A stretch of DNA of 27,835 nucleotides from Lentinus brumalis (GCA_001792895.1 MARA01000120.1:1-27835); one strand, 5' to 3'; numbered from the stretch's first letter, positions 6,608 to 18,584 are shown. Translations and numbers: made by a program. Notes: generated by a model from the sequence alone, not told the origin.

Positions 6608-8413
6608 ATGTCGCGATTCGTGCGGGCGTCCAAGTATCGGTACGCATCCGCCGATTCTGTCCATCGCCGCTGCTGACGACCGCGCAGGCATGTCTTCGGC
6701 CAGCAGGGCAAGAAGGAGTACGGATATGACAATGTGAAGGTTACGAACAGCGCATGGGACACCAACGTTATCTCTGCCTCGACCGTACGCCGTCCGCAGT
6801 CTCCTCACGCGCATAGCTCACATCGGTCTGCAGCGGTATGTCTCTCTCAACTGGCAGTCCTCGGGCGGCGGCGCGTTTGCCATCCTTCCCCTCCCCTCGC
6901 CCTTTGCGCCCCTCCCCGCCGGCTTCCCCTCCAAGCTGCCCGACCTCATCCCCCTCGCACGGAGTCACTCCGGCCCCGTCCTCGACACAGACTGGTCGCC
7001 CTTCAACGACTCCGTCGTCGCCTCCGCAGGCGAGGACGGCAAGGCCATGATCTGGAAGGTTGACTCAGCTGCCTTCGACGGCTGGGGCCAGGACGGCTGG
7101 GAGCCCCAGGACTTTGACCCCGTCGCCCGCATCGATGTCTCCCCGCGCCGCGTCGGCCACGTCCTCTTCCACCCCACCGCGAACAACGTCCTCGCGACCT
7201 CGACTGGTGACCACGTCGTCAAGCTCTGGGACCTTGCGAGCCCAGAGAGCCCCAAGTCTGTACTAGGCGGTCACGCGGACGCCATCCAGAGTCTCACCTT
7301 CAACCCGTGGGGCACTCTGCTCGTCACCACCTGCCGCGACCGCAAGATTCGTATCTTCGATCCTCGCACTGGTGGCGACCCGGTGCGCGTCGGCGAGGGC
7401 CACAGCGGTATCAAGGTACGTGTATTTTGTGCCGCCAATCATTGGGATATGAAGAAGATCGTCCTCCACGTCCTCATTTCATCCTTGTCATCTGTTACCG
7501 AGAAAACCGCTCATTCCTTCGTCGCACAACGAATGTTGCGTCATGTGCATCGTCCGATCGCACAGCCTGGGCGAGATACCTTGCGCTGGCTTGGCTGACT
7601 GTTCCGTGGGCCGCCGCACGGCGAAACGCGTCATCCCGCCATCACCACGGGTCTCTGAAATTGCGGCCGCGTTGCTGCGAGTGGTAATTTACTCGCCCGG
7701 AGAGCCACCTGCATAGCGAGAGGAATGTCGGCATGGTGGCGAATCCAACTGCTGTCTCGAAAGATGTTTATCGTGTGTGATATGCGGACTCACACACCCC
7801 CAGGGCGCGCGCGTCGTCTGGATGGGCGACAAGGACCGCATCGCCACGACGGGCTTCAGCAAGATGAGCGACCGCCAGGTTGCGCTCTGGGAGACCGGCT
7901 CGCTCTCGAACGTCAAGACGATCACCATCGACCAGACCTCAGGCGTCCTCATGCCCTTCTGGACCGACAACAACATCCTGTTCCTCGCCGGCAAGGGGTA
8001 AGTAACTGAATCTATCTTGCGCACGCTATCTGACGCTCCGCAGTGACGGGAACATCCGCTACTACGAGTACGAGAACGACAACCTGTTCCCGCTCGCGGA
8101 GCACAAGTCGTCCGACCCGCAGCGCGGCATGTGCTTCCTGCCCCGCCGCGGCCTCTCTGTTTCCGACTGCGAGATCGCCCGTGCGCTCAAGGTCGCCGCG
8201 AACTCGATCGAGGCCATCGCCTTCATCGTCCGTCTGTGCCGGAACCTCGAGCTCCGAGTGCGGAGTGGACTGTCTCGCCGCGGATGGGTAGCTAGTGCAG
8301 ACAGTGTAGATAGACGAGAAATATATTTTTTGTGCCACGACGAACCAGCTGGACACTGCCACGACACAGCCGAGATGCAGATCCGCGTCGGCGCCTGCAC
8401 GACTCTACGCTGA
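6608..8413 (+). CDS. Truncated coronin, five exons, 424-aa predicted product (unit I copy)
   Basis: Coronins bind F-actin and regulate the Arp2/3 complex at cortical actin patches. Exons read 6608-6639, 6688-6784, 6834-7415, 7804-7997 and 8044-8413. All introns are GT...AG and the phases fit. The spliced frame gives the coronin N-terminal domain (DUF1899, about residues 4-66, starting MSRFVRASKYRHVFG). WD40 repeats follow around 86-119, 141-177, 187-220 and 231-268. Next comes the coronin-type WD40_4/DUF1900 segment (about 280-312, with FLAGKGDGNIRYYEY). Similarity ends at residue 364 (IAFIV), and 60 unrelated residues follow to the stop. Fungal coronins usually exceed 500 residues, so the C-terminal extension, variable linker and coiled coil are missing. 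The start codon follows a CT-rich stretch and fits the family N terminus. The identity is clear. Whether the gene is expressed is unknown. Confidence 0.9.
7416..7803 (+). other. Coronin intron 3, unusually long (388 nt)
   Basis: It begins GTACGTGT and ends CACACCCCCAG, with a possible branch site GACTCAC just before the acceptor. The other three introns of the gene are 46-49 nt, so this one is about eight times longer. I see no recognisable gene or repeat inside it. The same intron lies at 15551-15938 and 23682-24069. Confidence 0.8.
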
Positions 8414-8609
8414 ACCACCACGACCGCAGCGAGTGCGGACGATGCGCGACTGGGCGCGGCGCGGACTGCACCGCCTGGGACTCGACGCAGACCGCACGCA
8501 CGCACTCGGATTCGACTGGACAGGCACTCGGGCGCGATCTAGGCGACAGGCGAAGACTCGCCGGAGAACGACTGGGCTCTCGCCGGAGACGGATTTGTTT
8601 AGTTACGGG

Positions 8610-8679
8610 CACCTACACTCAGTGTAGAGCGTACCGCGCGCAAGCACCTACAACGGGTGTAGAGCGTACCGCGCGGATG
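8610..8679 (+). repeat. 35-bp minisatellite, two copies (unit II)
   Basis: Copies are 8610-8644 and 8645-8679. Both end in TGTAGAGCGTACCGCGCG. The second has a weaker hairpin (CTACA / TGTAG with a 5-base loop). A perfect CCCCGCGGGG palindrome follows three bases later. Confidence 0.9.
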
Positions 8680-8682
8680 CTA

Positions 8683-8692
8683 CCCCGCGGGG
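8683..8692. repeat. CCCCGCGGGG perfect palindrome
   Basis: A 10-bp perfect palindrome lies directly after the minisatellite. It is also present at 16818-16827 and 24949-24958. Unit I has lost one G (553-561), which breaks the symmetry. Confidence 0.7.
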
Positions 8693-10433
8693 ACTCTCTC
8701 TGGGCTGGCTGGTCTGGACGCAGATGTATTGAAGCTACGGTAAGTACATGTCTACGGTACGCCGGAGGCTCGGACACCGTCTCTACTCGAGCTGAGCGAC
8801 TGCTAGCCCACGCCCTGCCCGTTAACTCGGCACCCTCCCGCGTCCTGTGCGCTCTGTTGTCAATTCCGCACACCACGAAGCTCTCTCATTGCGAGCCGAC
8901 TCACCTGCTCGACGCTTCGTCTTCTCATCTCTCGTCGCCGCCGCTCTGATCTAGTCCACTCCTGGAGCTCTCTGCACGACTCCGGGGCCGAGAGCGTGTA
9001 TTTCGCGGCCGACAACTCAGGCAGGGAGCCCGCGCAGGTGAGAAGATACTGGATAATCGAGGAGCCGCCGTGCTGACAGCATCTATTCGCGCACAGCAAC
9101 CGGGACATCGACGGACACAAGGCTGAAAACGGCCACCCCTCAAGCAGTCTCCAAGATTCGCGAGCCGCAATCTCCCGGTCTGGTCTGTTGCGCGACGCTC
9201 TCTGCGTTCTACCGCCCCGGGAGCTCGTCCTCCTGGCGACGCTGGGCACGTCGTCGATGCGCTCGTCGTCTACCAACAGTCCAGAGGCCTTGGCATGTTC
9301 TCCACGAGAACGGGAAGAACGAGTCGGCGGGAGGAGAGGTATGCAGACTGGAAAGAGGCCGCGTCGCGGGCTCATGCAACAGACAGACAGAAACAATATG
9401 CACGAGTGTCCTCACCAGCACATCCGGATCGAGCGACCCCGGGCCTCATTCTTCTCCAAGTCCCTCCGACCTCAATGCTGTCCATGGAGACAATGGCTGT
9501 GACACGGAGCCAGACGAGTTCGACAAAGTCCGTACGCGGCGGGCGCAGTGTGGGGGATGTAGATCTGTGAGTCACTCACCCGTCGGCGGTGCCAGCTTGG
9601 CGAGCTGTCGGGCGCCTCTGCGGTCGACGATTCTGTCTTCGGGCAGGTTGAGGTCGGTCATGACCCGGGAGGTCTGCGGCGAAGGTGAGCATGGCGGTGA
9701 GTCGAGTCGAGTCGTCGGGCGAGCAGGAGAGCTGACACGTCAAGACTTCCAGCACGATCGACAGCCCGGGGGTCAGCTCATGCAAGGACTAAGTGCAGGT
9801 GAGTGGGGAGCACACACGGCGAAGACGAGCGAGGAGGTGAGGGGAGGGGAGAGGGAGGGAGAATCGGGAAGGATGGAGACAGGAGAGTAGGTACGTGGCT
9901 GCTGGGACACGTAGCTCTCCCCAACGAGATGCTGATGCGGAATCTCTTCTTTCTAGCCGTCACGCAGATCTCCGTGCAAATCTGCACTGTTCAGCTTCGC
10001 AAGCAGGACGCGGCCGTTACCCTTCGCCCTGGGTTTCAGCCGTCACGCGGGTTGCTGGCCCGAGCTGATGTTATTTGGCCAGAAGTCCGCTAGTCCAACA
10101 ATGACATGCGCCGCCGCGACCGGGCGAATACTTACTACGGTACAGTCACGGCGACATACTCAACGTTTGTGCGTTCAATGGGTGGGAGAGACGGCCGTGA
10201 GTGCTGGGATGTAGCTCTCCTCAGTCGCTGACGGTCACTCGCTTCTAGCGCATTAAAACGATCTCCGTCACACAGATCTGTACCAAGTGAGTTCGCACAG
10301 AGGCACTGAGCTCGGCTGTCTCTCCGCATGATATTCGATTGTCGAACGGTCAACTCGCACAACAGCCTCAACGATAAGTAGAGACGTTCGCGCCGCAGAC
10401 TAGGTGAGTAGTAAGTACAGTCTCGCCCTCATC

Positions 10434-10449
10434 CAGGCTGTACAGCCTG
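10434..10449. repeat. 16-bp perfect palindrome (unit II)
   Basis: Identical palindrome and flanks. Confidence 0.8.
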
Positions 10450-10934
10450 AGTGCGGACACCTCGCACGGCGATAGAGGAAGCAAGGGTGGGGCGGTCTGG
10501 CGGGAAAGACCAAGTGGATGCGACCGTTTACGTATGTGGATGGACGGCGTGCCGGGCGCCGGGCAGATGGCTGATGTTTAGCAGGGTTGCTCTACCACGC
10601 CGAAATCTGTACGGAGCGCGGCTGATTGCAATTAACCCTTGATCTAGGTTGCGGTCGCTCCCGCTCGCCTCCAGGCTGCCGGGCCTGAGTCGCCCGTCCC
10701 CGTCCCCGGACGCCTCTGTTCTCCGTGGAAACTCCCGAGGGCAACGTTCGCAGCAGCAACGAGTCGGCGTACAGGTCGTAAAGCACGGCTGAGACATAAT
10801 GACGGGACTCTGCAACAATACTGAGCATTACAGGACGATCAAGTATAGGGAAACGACTATGAGACCGATAAGGACGACTCAAGACACTAAGTACGATACT
10901 CAGAACTCAGAAGATCGAGAATACAACACCCGGA

Positions 10935-11780
10935 CTACTCAAGCGACGCCAAGCCATCTGCGAGCAGCCTACCCAGGTCCTTGTCGACGACAAAGTACCC
11001 GTCCTCTGTCGAGTTGACGTCAACGAGCCAGCGTTCGGTCTTGACCCCGGGCTTCGGACGGCGACGCTTTCGAACCCCCTGCACAACGCGAACCCGACCG
11101 CAGTCCTCGCGCTGCCCGCTCATCCGGAGCCGCTTCGCCGCCGGCGCGTCGTCTCCGCCCTCGGGGACAGCAGATGACGGGCGAATGACGACACTGGGGT
11201 GCGCCGGGTGCATCGCAAGCTGCCCGACGACGAAGCGGGGATCGTCGCAGGGCTTGGACGCTCCGGACGGCCGCGGCGGGAGAGGCGTGCTCGGGAGGAC
11301 GCTGTCTGGGTCTTCCACCGCTCTCCGGAGCTCGTCCGCGGTCGCCTCGTCAAAGTAGATCGTGCCGCTCTGCCAGCCCTCGAGGAGCGTCTGGAGTGTC
11401 TGAACGCCGCCGGGGATGTCCCCGAGGTCGCCGAAGGGGATGTGCGGGGGCCAGCCGCGGACGACCTTGTGCTCGCGGAGGACGGTGAACTTGACGAAGC
11501 GGTGCTTTGCCCAGTGTACATGGACGTCCGGGCTGCCGGTGCTCGTGGCTAGAGAGGTGAGTCGTTCGTGTCCATGTGCGCAAATCTGATAGAACTCACC
11601 TAGCTTCGACCTGATCTCGTCCCGCAGCTCCTCCCGCACGTTGTCTCGCGTCCGCTTCCGCTTTGTCGAGTCCGCACATGAAGACGCAGTGGCGTTCATG
11701 TCAAGGGAAGCTACTGGTGAGACGCAGGGAAGAGAAGGGGACCCAGGCAGGGACTGCATGTGTGCGTGCTGAGCAGACAC
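10935..11780 (-). CDS. Basic protein of unknown Agaricomycete family (unit II copy)
   Basis: The translation is identical to the unit I copy. The candidate intron lies at 11599-11549. The gene converges with nothing: its 3' end faces the 2.5-kb region without recognised genes, and its 5' end faces the inverted-repeat region at 11781-12548. Confidence 0.6.
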   Translation of the reverse strand: MSAQHAHMQSLPGSPSLPCVSPVASLDMNATASSCADSTKRKRTRDNVREELRDEIRSKLGEFYQICAHGHERLTSLATSTGSPDVHVHWAKHRFVKFTVLREHKVVRGWPPHIPFGDLGDIPGGVQTLQTLLEGWQSGTIYFDEATADELRRAVEDPDSVLPSTPLPPRPSGASKPCDDPRFVVGQLAMHPAHPSVVIRPSSAVPEGGDDAPAAKRLRMSGQREDCGRVRVVQGVRKRRRPKPGVKTERWLVDVNSTEDGYFVVDKDLGRLLADGLASLE

Positions 11781-12548
11781 ACTGTCTGTCCCGGAGGACT
11801 CTCTTCAGGAGTGTGACTACTTAGCACGAAGTCCAAATTCGGATCGGTGATTGCGGCAGTCTGCCGCCGCTGCCGTCCATGTTCTGAATTTGGCATGTCG
11901 CATGGTTCTCGCTCACCCCAGTATTTTTAATCAAATTGCACAGGTCGGCTGCAGTACCCATCGTGTGAGGGCATGGGCGGCGTAACATCCCGCTTCCTGC
12001 TTCTCAGAACATTTACGCCGCGCTGCAGCCTGAGTGGAACCCAGAGGTGTTTCTGCTACTTGAGTCTGCACTCAGCACGGTGCATTCTTGCAGAGGTAAG
12101 TCATACAACAGCAGCATGAGCTCATGGACTTGAAGTCAACAGCGAGGCCTGCTCCCACCCGCCAAGATGCATCTCAGATTCTGATGCGCTGACCAGAAAT
12201 AGCCATGGGAAGTTTGCTTGCAAGCTTCAGCCGGAATGCAAATGACAAAAGCGTCGCGAGGACAGCGGATACCTGGTGTCTATCTCCTGATTCACACCAT
12301 TTTGGCAGTAGACCAGGAGTCCGTACATTCCCGGTACCCCGACCGGCCCATACGGAATTGAGCACTGTTAGACATATGCTTGCTCTGACTCTGTTCATTG
12401 CGAGAGGCAGGAGCTCTGCCTCGGGACTACTACTTGGCAGTGCTCCCTTGAATCTGGTTCGCCGCCATTCAGGGCCGCTACAGCCTGCGAAGCATGCCAT
12501 ATGCGTGATGATCGCATTACGTGCCTCACCAGCCTACTCGCCAGTGTT
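11781..12548. other. Region without a recognised gene (unit II)
   Basis: Counterpart of 3646-4413; the inverted repeats lie at 11833-11893 and 11977-12021. Confidence 0.5.
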
Positions 12549-13004
12549 TCAGGGTAGTCGCTGGGCAGAAATATATCCATTCGTACTCAAGCACACGGGG
12601 ACGGCCTTCAGCATGCTGAGATCAAGACCATACTTGTTCCTCTTATTGCTGCAAACCGAGTGCATGACCGCTTCATCTAAATACATAGACAGCTTCTGTG
12701 TACTGAATACTCCACAAGCAGGATGGACGAAATTCCTGAGGAGAGTCGGAGACCACTCGAGCCCGCGTACCAAGCCAATGGCACGTTCGGTGTCCCAAAT
12801 CGTGATGCACGAGCGACCGGCGGCGAAGTGCAAGCGAGCGCATATTGTGCGCTCTGTCGCTTCGCCTTGAGCGAGGACCGCGGCCCACGGTCCCACATCC
12901 CCGCCCACATCGTACGACATCCCGATTCCTGAGTTCCCGCTCGACAGCGCGGTGAGGACGCGGCTAGCGTCCAGCCAGTCACGAGTGCGCACGTCAGAGC
13001 CCAT
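12549..13004 (-). CDS. Doubtful 151-aa ORF (unit II)
   Basis: Identical to the unit I version. No independent support for coding, because the two units have not diverged here. Confidence 0.25.
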   Translation of the reverse strand: MGSDVRTRDWLDASRVLTALSSGNSGIGMSYDVGGDVGPWAAVLAQGEATERTICARLHFAAGRSCITIWDTERAIGLVRGLEWSPTLLRNFVHPACGVFSTQKLSMYLDEAVMHSVCSNKRNKYGLDLSMLKAVPVCLSTNGYISAQRLP

Positions 13005-13094
13005 CCGTCCGTCGCACTTCTCGGAAACGGTCACAGCCGTGAATCGGGCACCCCGGGTCGGGAGAGCAGAGCACGCCGGAGTTCCGAGTCCGGT

Positions 13095-13117
13095 GGGGCG
13101 GGCTGGGAGTATAAGTA
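13095..13117 (+). promoter_or_regulatory. GC box plus TATA box (unit II)
   Basis: Same element, with the TATA box at 13110-13117. The downstream CT-rich stretch and intron are conserved. Confidence 0.5.
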
Positions 13118-14582
13118 CTGGGCAGGTGCGAGCGGGTACGGACGTACCCCTCCCTCGCCTCCTCCCGCCTCCCACTCACCCGTTCCTTCCGCCGTCTCTC
13201 GCGTCGACTCGTCTCCGCCGTGCGCAGTCGGTGCGAGCTCCTCGCCGCCGCCCTCGTTCTCGCCGCCGTCTCGCTCGATCCGCTCGAGCCGGTACGTCTG
13301 CGCCATCCTGTGCGTGTGTCGTGCGTGATCGCTGACGTTAACTGCAGGGTGCGGTGCTGCGTGCGGAGCCAGCGGAGGGCGGCCCGAGCCTGGTACGTAT
13401 GTGTCACTCTACGTCGCGCAGAGAGCCCGGGACTTACCAGAGATTGGACAGGCTGGTCGCCTCTGGACTCGCGCCGCCGCGGACGGACGGACGGTGTGCT
13501 GCCGATAGCACGTCCGGACTTGTCGTGCCCCGAGAGCTCGTCGGGTGAGTGCTGCTTGCGTAGTTCTGTTGCTGACGAGTCGTTCTGCGGCTGCTTGTCG
13601 TCTTGGCTGCGATGCGAGGCCCTGCTTTGACGGGGATCGTAAGAGGTGTGAGCGTGAGACAGCATGAACATGTCGAATGTGATGTGGGTAGAATATGATA
13701 GAACTCACTGTCATGGACGTGCGTGAGCACCGCCGGCGGTGTGCTGGATCGCCGCATCTTGTACGAGGCGAGAGAACGGCGGGCGGCGGCGGTTGCAGCT
13801 ATCGGATTGGCGGTAGGGCGAGCGCTTGCAGTACACGTTGACCGCAGGTTTATTCGACTTGTTTATCATGGCGGGTGAACTCGGACGGCGCGTGTTGTCA
13901 GCAGTGGGAGTGACATACAGGGAGAGCGCAAACGGGTTCGTTTAGTACGCACCTACTTGTCGTACTTACTGGAAGCTGTGGGTAGTCTGATTCGAGTGCA
14001 CGTGGTGCGCTGCTGCAATTCAGAGTGCATGAACGGGGCGAACTCGCATTCTGTGTGACCATCGAGTGTGCAGGTCGATCGGCGGGGTAGAGAGGGTTGC
14101 GAGGCTGCGAGACGAGAGTATGCATAGAGTTCGTCGTGCTGACCGTCGCAGACCTTCGCGCGAGTGGATCTGAGGTGGAGAGCGTGGCGCAGACAACAGA
14201 GCAGAAGTTGTGCGTCGTGTAGTGAAGGACTACGCCTTGCGTGTCTTACATGCGGGCGTGCGTGCGGACGGCGGCTGCACGATGAGACGCATACACACAC
14301 CTTGCAGGGAGAACGAGTGCGAAGTCGGCGTTACTTGGTACTTATGGACCTCCATCGAGTTTGACCTACCGTGCGTGTGTGCAGAGTTCGACGGGCGAGA
14401 TATGAAGGCCGAGAGACGCGAGACGAGAAGGAATCGAGCGAGAGAGACTCGTTAGACGATGACTGTATGCTGTCCGGTGAGCGAGCGTGTCGAGCTACGT
14501 TGCAGTGCGCACTGGGCAGAGACACGCGGAGAGCGTCCTCGACGGCGGCGGGGTCGGGCACGGCCGAGCGGGCGGGGCGGGC

Positions 14583-14593
14583 TAGGGTTAGGG
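14583..14593 (+). promoter_or_regulatory. Telomere-like site (unit II)
   Basis: Same motif and context as in unit I, 160 bases upstream of the second complete coronin start codon. Confidence 0.45.
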
Positions 14594-14742
14594 CTGCGTC
14601 TCGAGGATCGCGCGCCTGATCTGCGTCGCTGTCTACCAAACTACCATCTCCTCCTCCCCCTTCCCCCGGATCTCCCGCTGCGGCTGTCGTCTGCACCTTT
14701 TAGCTCGTTTCTGTTACCTCAGCGCACTGTAATCGGAGCGGG

Positions 14743-16548
14743 ATGTCGCGATTCGTGCGGGCGTCCAAGTATCGGTACGCATCCGCCGATTCTGTCCATC
14801 GCCGCTGCTGACGACCGCGCAGGCATGTCTTCGGCCAGCAGGGCAAGAAGGAGTACGGATATGACAATGTGAAGGTTACGAACAGCGCATGGGACACCAA
14901 CGTTATCTCTGCCTCGACCGTACGCCGTCCGCAGTCTCCTCACGCGCATAGCTCACATCGGTCTGCAGCGGTATGTCTCTCTCAACTGGCAGTCCTCGGG
15001 CGGCGGCGCGTTTGCCATCCTTCCCCTCCCCTCGCCCTTTGCGCCCCTCCCCGCCGGCTTCCCCTCCAAGCTGCCCGACCTCATCCCCCTCGCACGGAGT
15101 CACTCCGGCCCCGTCCTCGACACAGACTGGTCGCCCTTCAACGACTCCGTCGTCGCCTCCGCAGGCGAGGACGGCAAGGCCATGATCTGGAAGGTTGACT
15201 CAGCTGCCTTCGACGGCTGGGGCCAGGACGGCTGGGAGCCCCAGGACTTTGACCCCGTCGCCCGCATCGATGTCTCCCCGCGCCGCGTCGGCCACGTCCT
15301 CTTCCACCCCACCGCGAACAACGTCCTCGCGACCTCGACTGGTGACCACGTCGTCAAGCTCTGGGACCTTGCGAGCCCAGAGAGCCCCAAGTCTGTACTA
15401 GGCGGTCACGCGGACGCCATCCAGAGTCTCACCTTCAACCCGTGGGGCACTCTGCTCGTCACCACCTGCCGCGACCGCAAGATTCGTATCTTCGATCCTC
15501 GCACTGGTGGCGACCCGGTGCGCGTCGGCGAGGGCCACAGCGGTATCAAGGTACGTGTATTTTGTGCCGCCAATCATTGGGATATGAAGAAGATCGTCCT
15601 CCACGTCCTCATTTCATCCTTGTCATCTGTTACCGAGAAAACCGCTCATTCCTTCGTCGCACAACGAATGTTGCGTCATGTGCATCGTCCGATCGCACAG
15701 CCTGGGCGAGATACCTTGCGCTGGCTTGGCTGACTGTTCCGTGGGCCGCCGCACGGCGAAACGCGTCATCCCGCCATCACCACGGGTCTCTGAAATTGCG
15801 GCCGCGTTGCTGCGAGTGGTAATTTACTCGCCCGGAGAGCCACCTGCATAGCGAGAGGAATGTCGGCATGGTGGCGAATCCAACTGCTGTCTCGAAAGAT
15901 GTTTATCGTGTGTGATATGCGGACTCACACACCCCCAGGGCGCGCGCGTCGTCTGGATGGGCGACAAGGACCGCATCGCCACGACGGGCTTCAGCAAGAT
16001 GAGCGACCGCCAGGTTGCGCTCTGGGAGACCGGCTCGCTCTCGAACGTCAAGACGATCACCATCGACCAGACCTCAGGCGTCCTCATGCCCTTCTGGACC
16101 GACAACAACATCCTGTTCCTCGCCGGCAAGGGGTAAGTAACTGAATCTATCTTGCGCACGCTATCTGACGCTCCGCAGTGACGGGAACATCCGCTACTAC
16201 GAGTACGAGAACGACAACCTGTTCCCGCTCGCGGAGCACAAGTCGTCCGACCCGCAGCGCGGCATGTGCTTCCTGCCCCGCCGCGGCCTCTCTGTTTCCG
16301 ACTGCGAGATCGCCCGTGCGCTCAAGGTCGCCGCGAACTCGATCGAGGCCATCGCCTTCATCGTCCGTCTGTGCCGGAACCTCGAGCTCCGAGTGCGGAG
16401 TGGACTGTCTCGCCGCGGATGGGTAGCTAGTGCAGACAGTGTAGATAGACGAGAAATATATTTTTTGTGCCACGACGAACCAGCTGGACACTGCCACGAC
16501 ACAGCCGAGATGCAGATCCGCGTCGGCGCCTGCACGACTCTACGCTGA
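14743..16548 (+). CDS. Truncated coronin, five exons (unit II copy)
   Basis: This copy appears identical to the one ending at 8413. Exons are 14743-14774, 14823-14919, 14969-15550, 15939-16132 and 16179-16548. The frame is open throughout and yields the same 424-residue product, crossing the unit II/III junction at 16365/16366. Keeping five exons, four introns and the reading frame intact means the amplification was recent, or the copies are homogenised or under selection. Confidence 0.9.
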
Positions 16549-16744
16549 ACCACCACGACCGCAGCGAGTGCGGACGATGCGCGACTGGGCGCGGCGCGGA
16601 CTGCACCGCCTGGGACTCGACGCAGACCGCACGCACGCACTCGGATTCGACTGGACAGGCACTCGGGCGCGATCTAGGCGACAGGCGAAGACTCGCCGGA
16701 GAACGACTGGGCTCTCGCCGGAGACGGATTTGTTTAGTTACGGG

Positions 16745-16814
16745 CACCTACACTCAGTGTAGAGCGTACCGCGCGCAAGCACCTACAACGGGTGTAGAGC
16801 GTACCGCGCGGATG
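16745..16814 (+). repeat. 35-bp minisatellite, two copies (unit III)
   Basis: Identical to the unit II pair. Confidence 0.9.
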
Positions 16815-18568
16815 CTACCCCGCGGGGACTCTCTCTGGGCTGGCTGGTCTGGACGCAGATGTATTGAAGCTACGGTAAGTACATGTCTACGGTACGCCGG
16901 AGGCTCGGACACCGTCTCTACTCGAGCTGAGCGACTGCTAGCCCACGCCCTGCCCGTTAACTCGGCACCCTCCCGCGTCCTGTGCGCTCTGTTGTCAATT
17001 CCGCACACCACGAAGCTCTCTCATTGCGAGCCGACTCACCTGCTCGACGCTTCGTCTTCTCATCTCTCGTCGCCGCCGCTCTGATCTAGTCCACTCCTGG
17101 AGCTCTCTGCACGACTCCGGGGCCGAGAGCGTGTATTTCGCGGCCGACAACTCAGGCAGGGAGCCCGCGCAGGTGAGAAGATACTGGATAATCGAGGAGC
17201 CGCCGTGCTGACAGCATCTATTCGCGCACAGCAACCGGGACATCGACGGACACAAGGCTGAAAACGGCCACCCCTCAAGCAGTCTCCAAGATTCGCGAGC
17301 CGCAATCTCCCGGTCTGGTCTGTTGCGCGACGCTCTCTGCGTTCTACCGCCCCGGGAGCTCGTCCTCCTGGCGACGCTGGGCACGTCGTCGATGCGCTCG
17401 TCGTCTACCAACAGTCCAGAGGCCTTGGCATGTTCTCCACGAGAACGGGAAGAACGAGTCGGCGGGAGGAGAGGTATGCAGACTGGAAAGAGGCCGCGTC
17501 GCGGGCTCATGCAACAGACAGACAGAAACAATATGCACGAGTGTCCTCACCAGCACATCCGGATCGAGCGACCCCGGGCCTCATTCTTCTCCAAGTCCCT
17601 CCGACCTCAATGCTGTCCATGGAGACAATGGCTGTGACACGGAGCCAGACGAGTTCGACAAAGTCCGTACGCGGCGGGCGCAGTGTGGGGGATGTAGATC
17701 TGTGAGTCACTCACCCGTCGGCGGTGCCAGCTTGGCGAGCTGTCGGGCGCCTCTGCGGTCGACGATTCTGTCTTCGGGCAGGTTGAGGTCGGTCATGACC
17801 CGGGAGGTCTGCGGCGAAGGTGAGCATGGCGGTGAGTCGAGTCGAGTCGTCGGGCGAGCAGGAGAGCTGACACGTCAAGACTTCCAGCACGATCGACAGC
17901 CCGGGGGTCAGCTCATGCAAGGACTAAGTGCAGGTGAGTGGGGAGCACACACGGCGAAGACGAGCGAGGAGGTGAGGGGAGGGGAGAGGGAGGGAGAATC
18001 GGGAAGGATGGAGACAGGAGAGTAGGTACGTGGCTGCTGGGACACGTAGCTCTCCCCAACGAGATGCTGATGCGGAATCTCTTCTTTCTAGCCGTCACGC
18101 AGATCTCCGTGCAAATCTGCACTGTTCAGCTTCGCAAGCAGGACGCGGCCGTTACCCTTCGCCCTGGGTTTCAGCCGTCACGCGGGTTGCTGGCCCGAGC
18201 TGATGTTATTTGGCCAGAAGTCCGCTAGTCCAACAATGACATGCGCCGCCGCGACCGGGCGAATACTTACTACGGTACAGTCACGGCGACATACTCAACG
18301 TTTGTGCGTTCAATGGGTGGGAGAGACGGCCGTGAGTGCTGGGATGTAGCTCTCCTCAGTCGCTGACGGTCACTCGCTTCTAGCGCATTAAAACGATCTC
18401 CGTCACACAGATCTGTACCAAGTGAGTTCGCACAGAGGCACTGAGCTCGGCTGTCTCTCCGCATGATATTCGATTGTCGAACGGTCAACTCGCACAACAG
18501 CCTCAACGATAAGTAGAGACGTTCGCGCCGCAGACTAGGTGAGTAGTAAGTACAGTCTCGCCCTCATC

Positions 18569-18584
18569 CAGGCTGTACAGCCTG
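18569..18584. repeat. 16-bp perfect palindrome (unit III)
   Basis: Identical palindrome and flanks. Confidence 0.8.

Larger units (their letters stand above)
136..8230 (+). repeat. Repeat unit I (8095 bp)
   Basis: The unit is defined from the first base after the coronin breakpoint to the next breakpoint. It is 40 bp shorter than unit II. The difference is one missing 35-bp minisatellite copy near 549, plus small losses in G or C runs near 561, 1422, 1712 and 2574. From about 2660 onward it matches unit II in length and in all translated frames. Confidence 0.9.
8414..10934. other. Region without a recognised gene (unit II)
   Basis: Counterpart of 319-2799, with two minisatellite copies instead of one. 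Confidence 0.6.
13005..14742. other. Promoter and leader region before coronin (unit II)
   Basis: Counterpart of 4870-6607, with no difference seen. Confidence 0.5.
8231..16365 (+). repeat. Repeat unit II (8135 bp), the best reference copy
   Basis: This unit keeps every reading frame intact, agrees with unit I over its right two-thirds and with units III and IV over its left half. It is therefore the best available consensus for the repeat. Confidence 0.95.

Noticed and set aside
7416..7803. Gene or transposon inside the long coronin intron
   Set aside because: No target-site duplication, terminal repeats or recognisable ORF was seen; the open frame running into it is simply the exon reading past the donor site.
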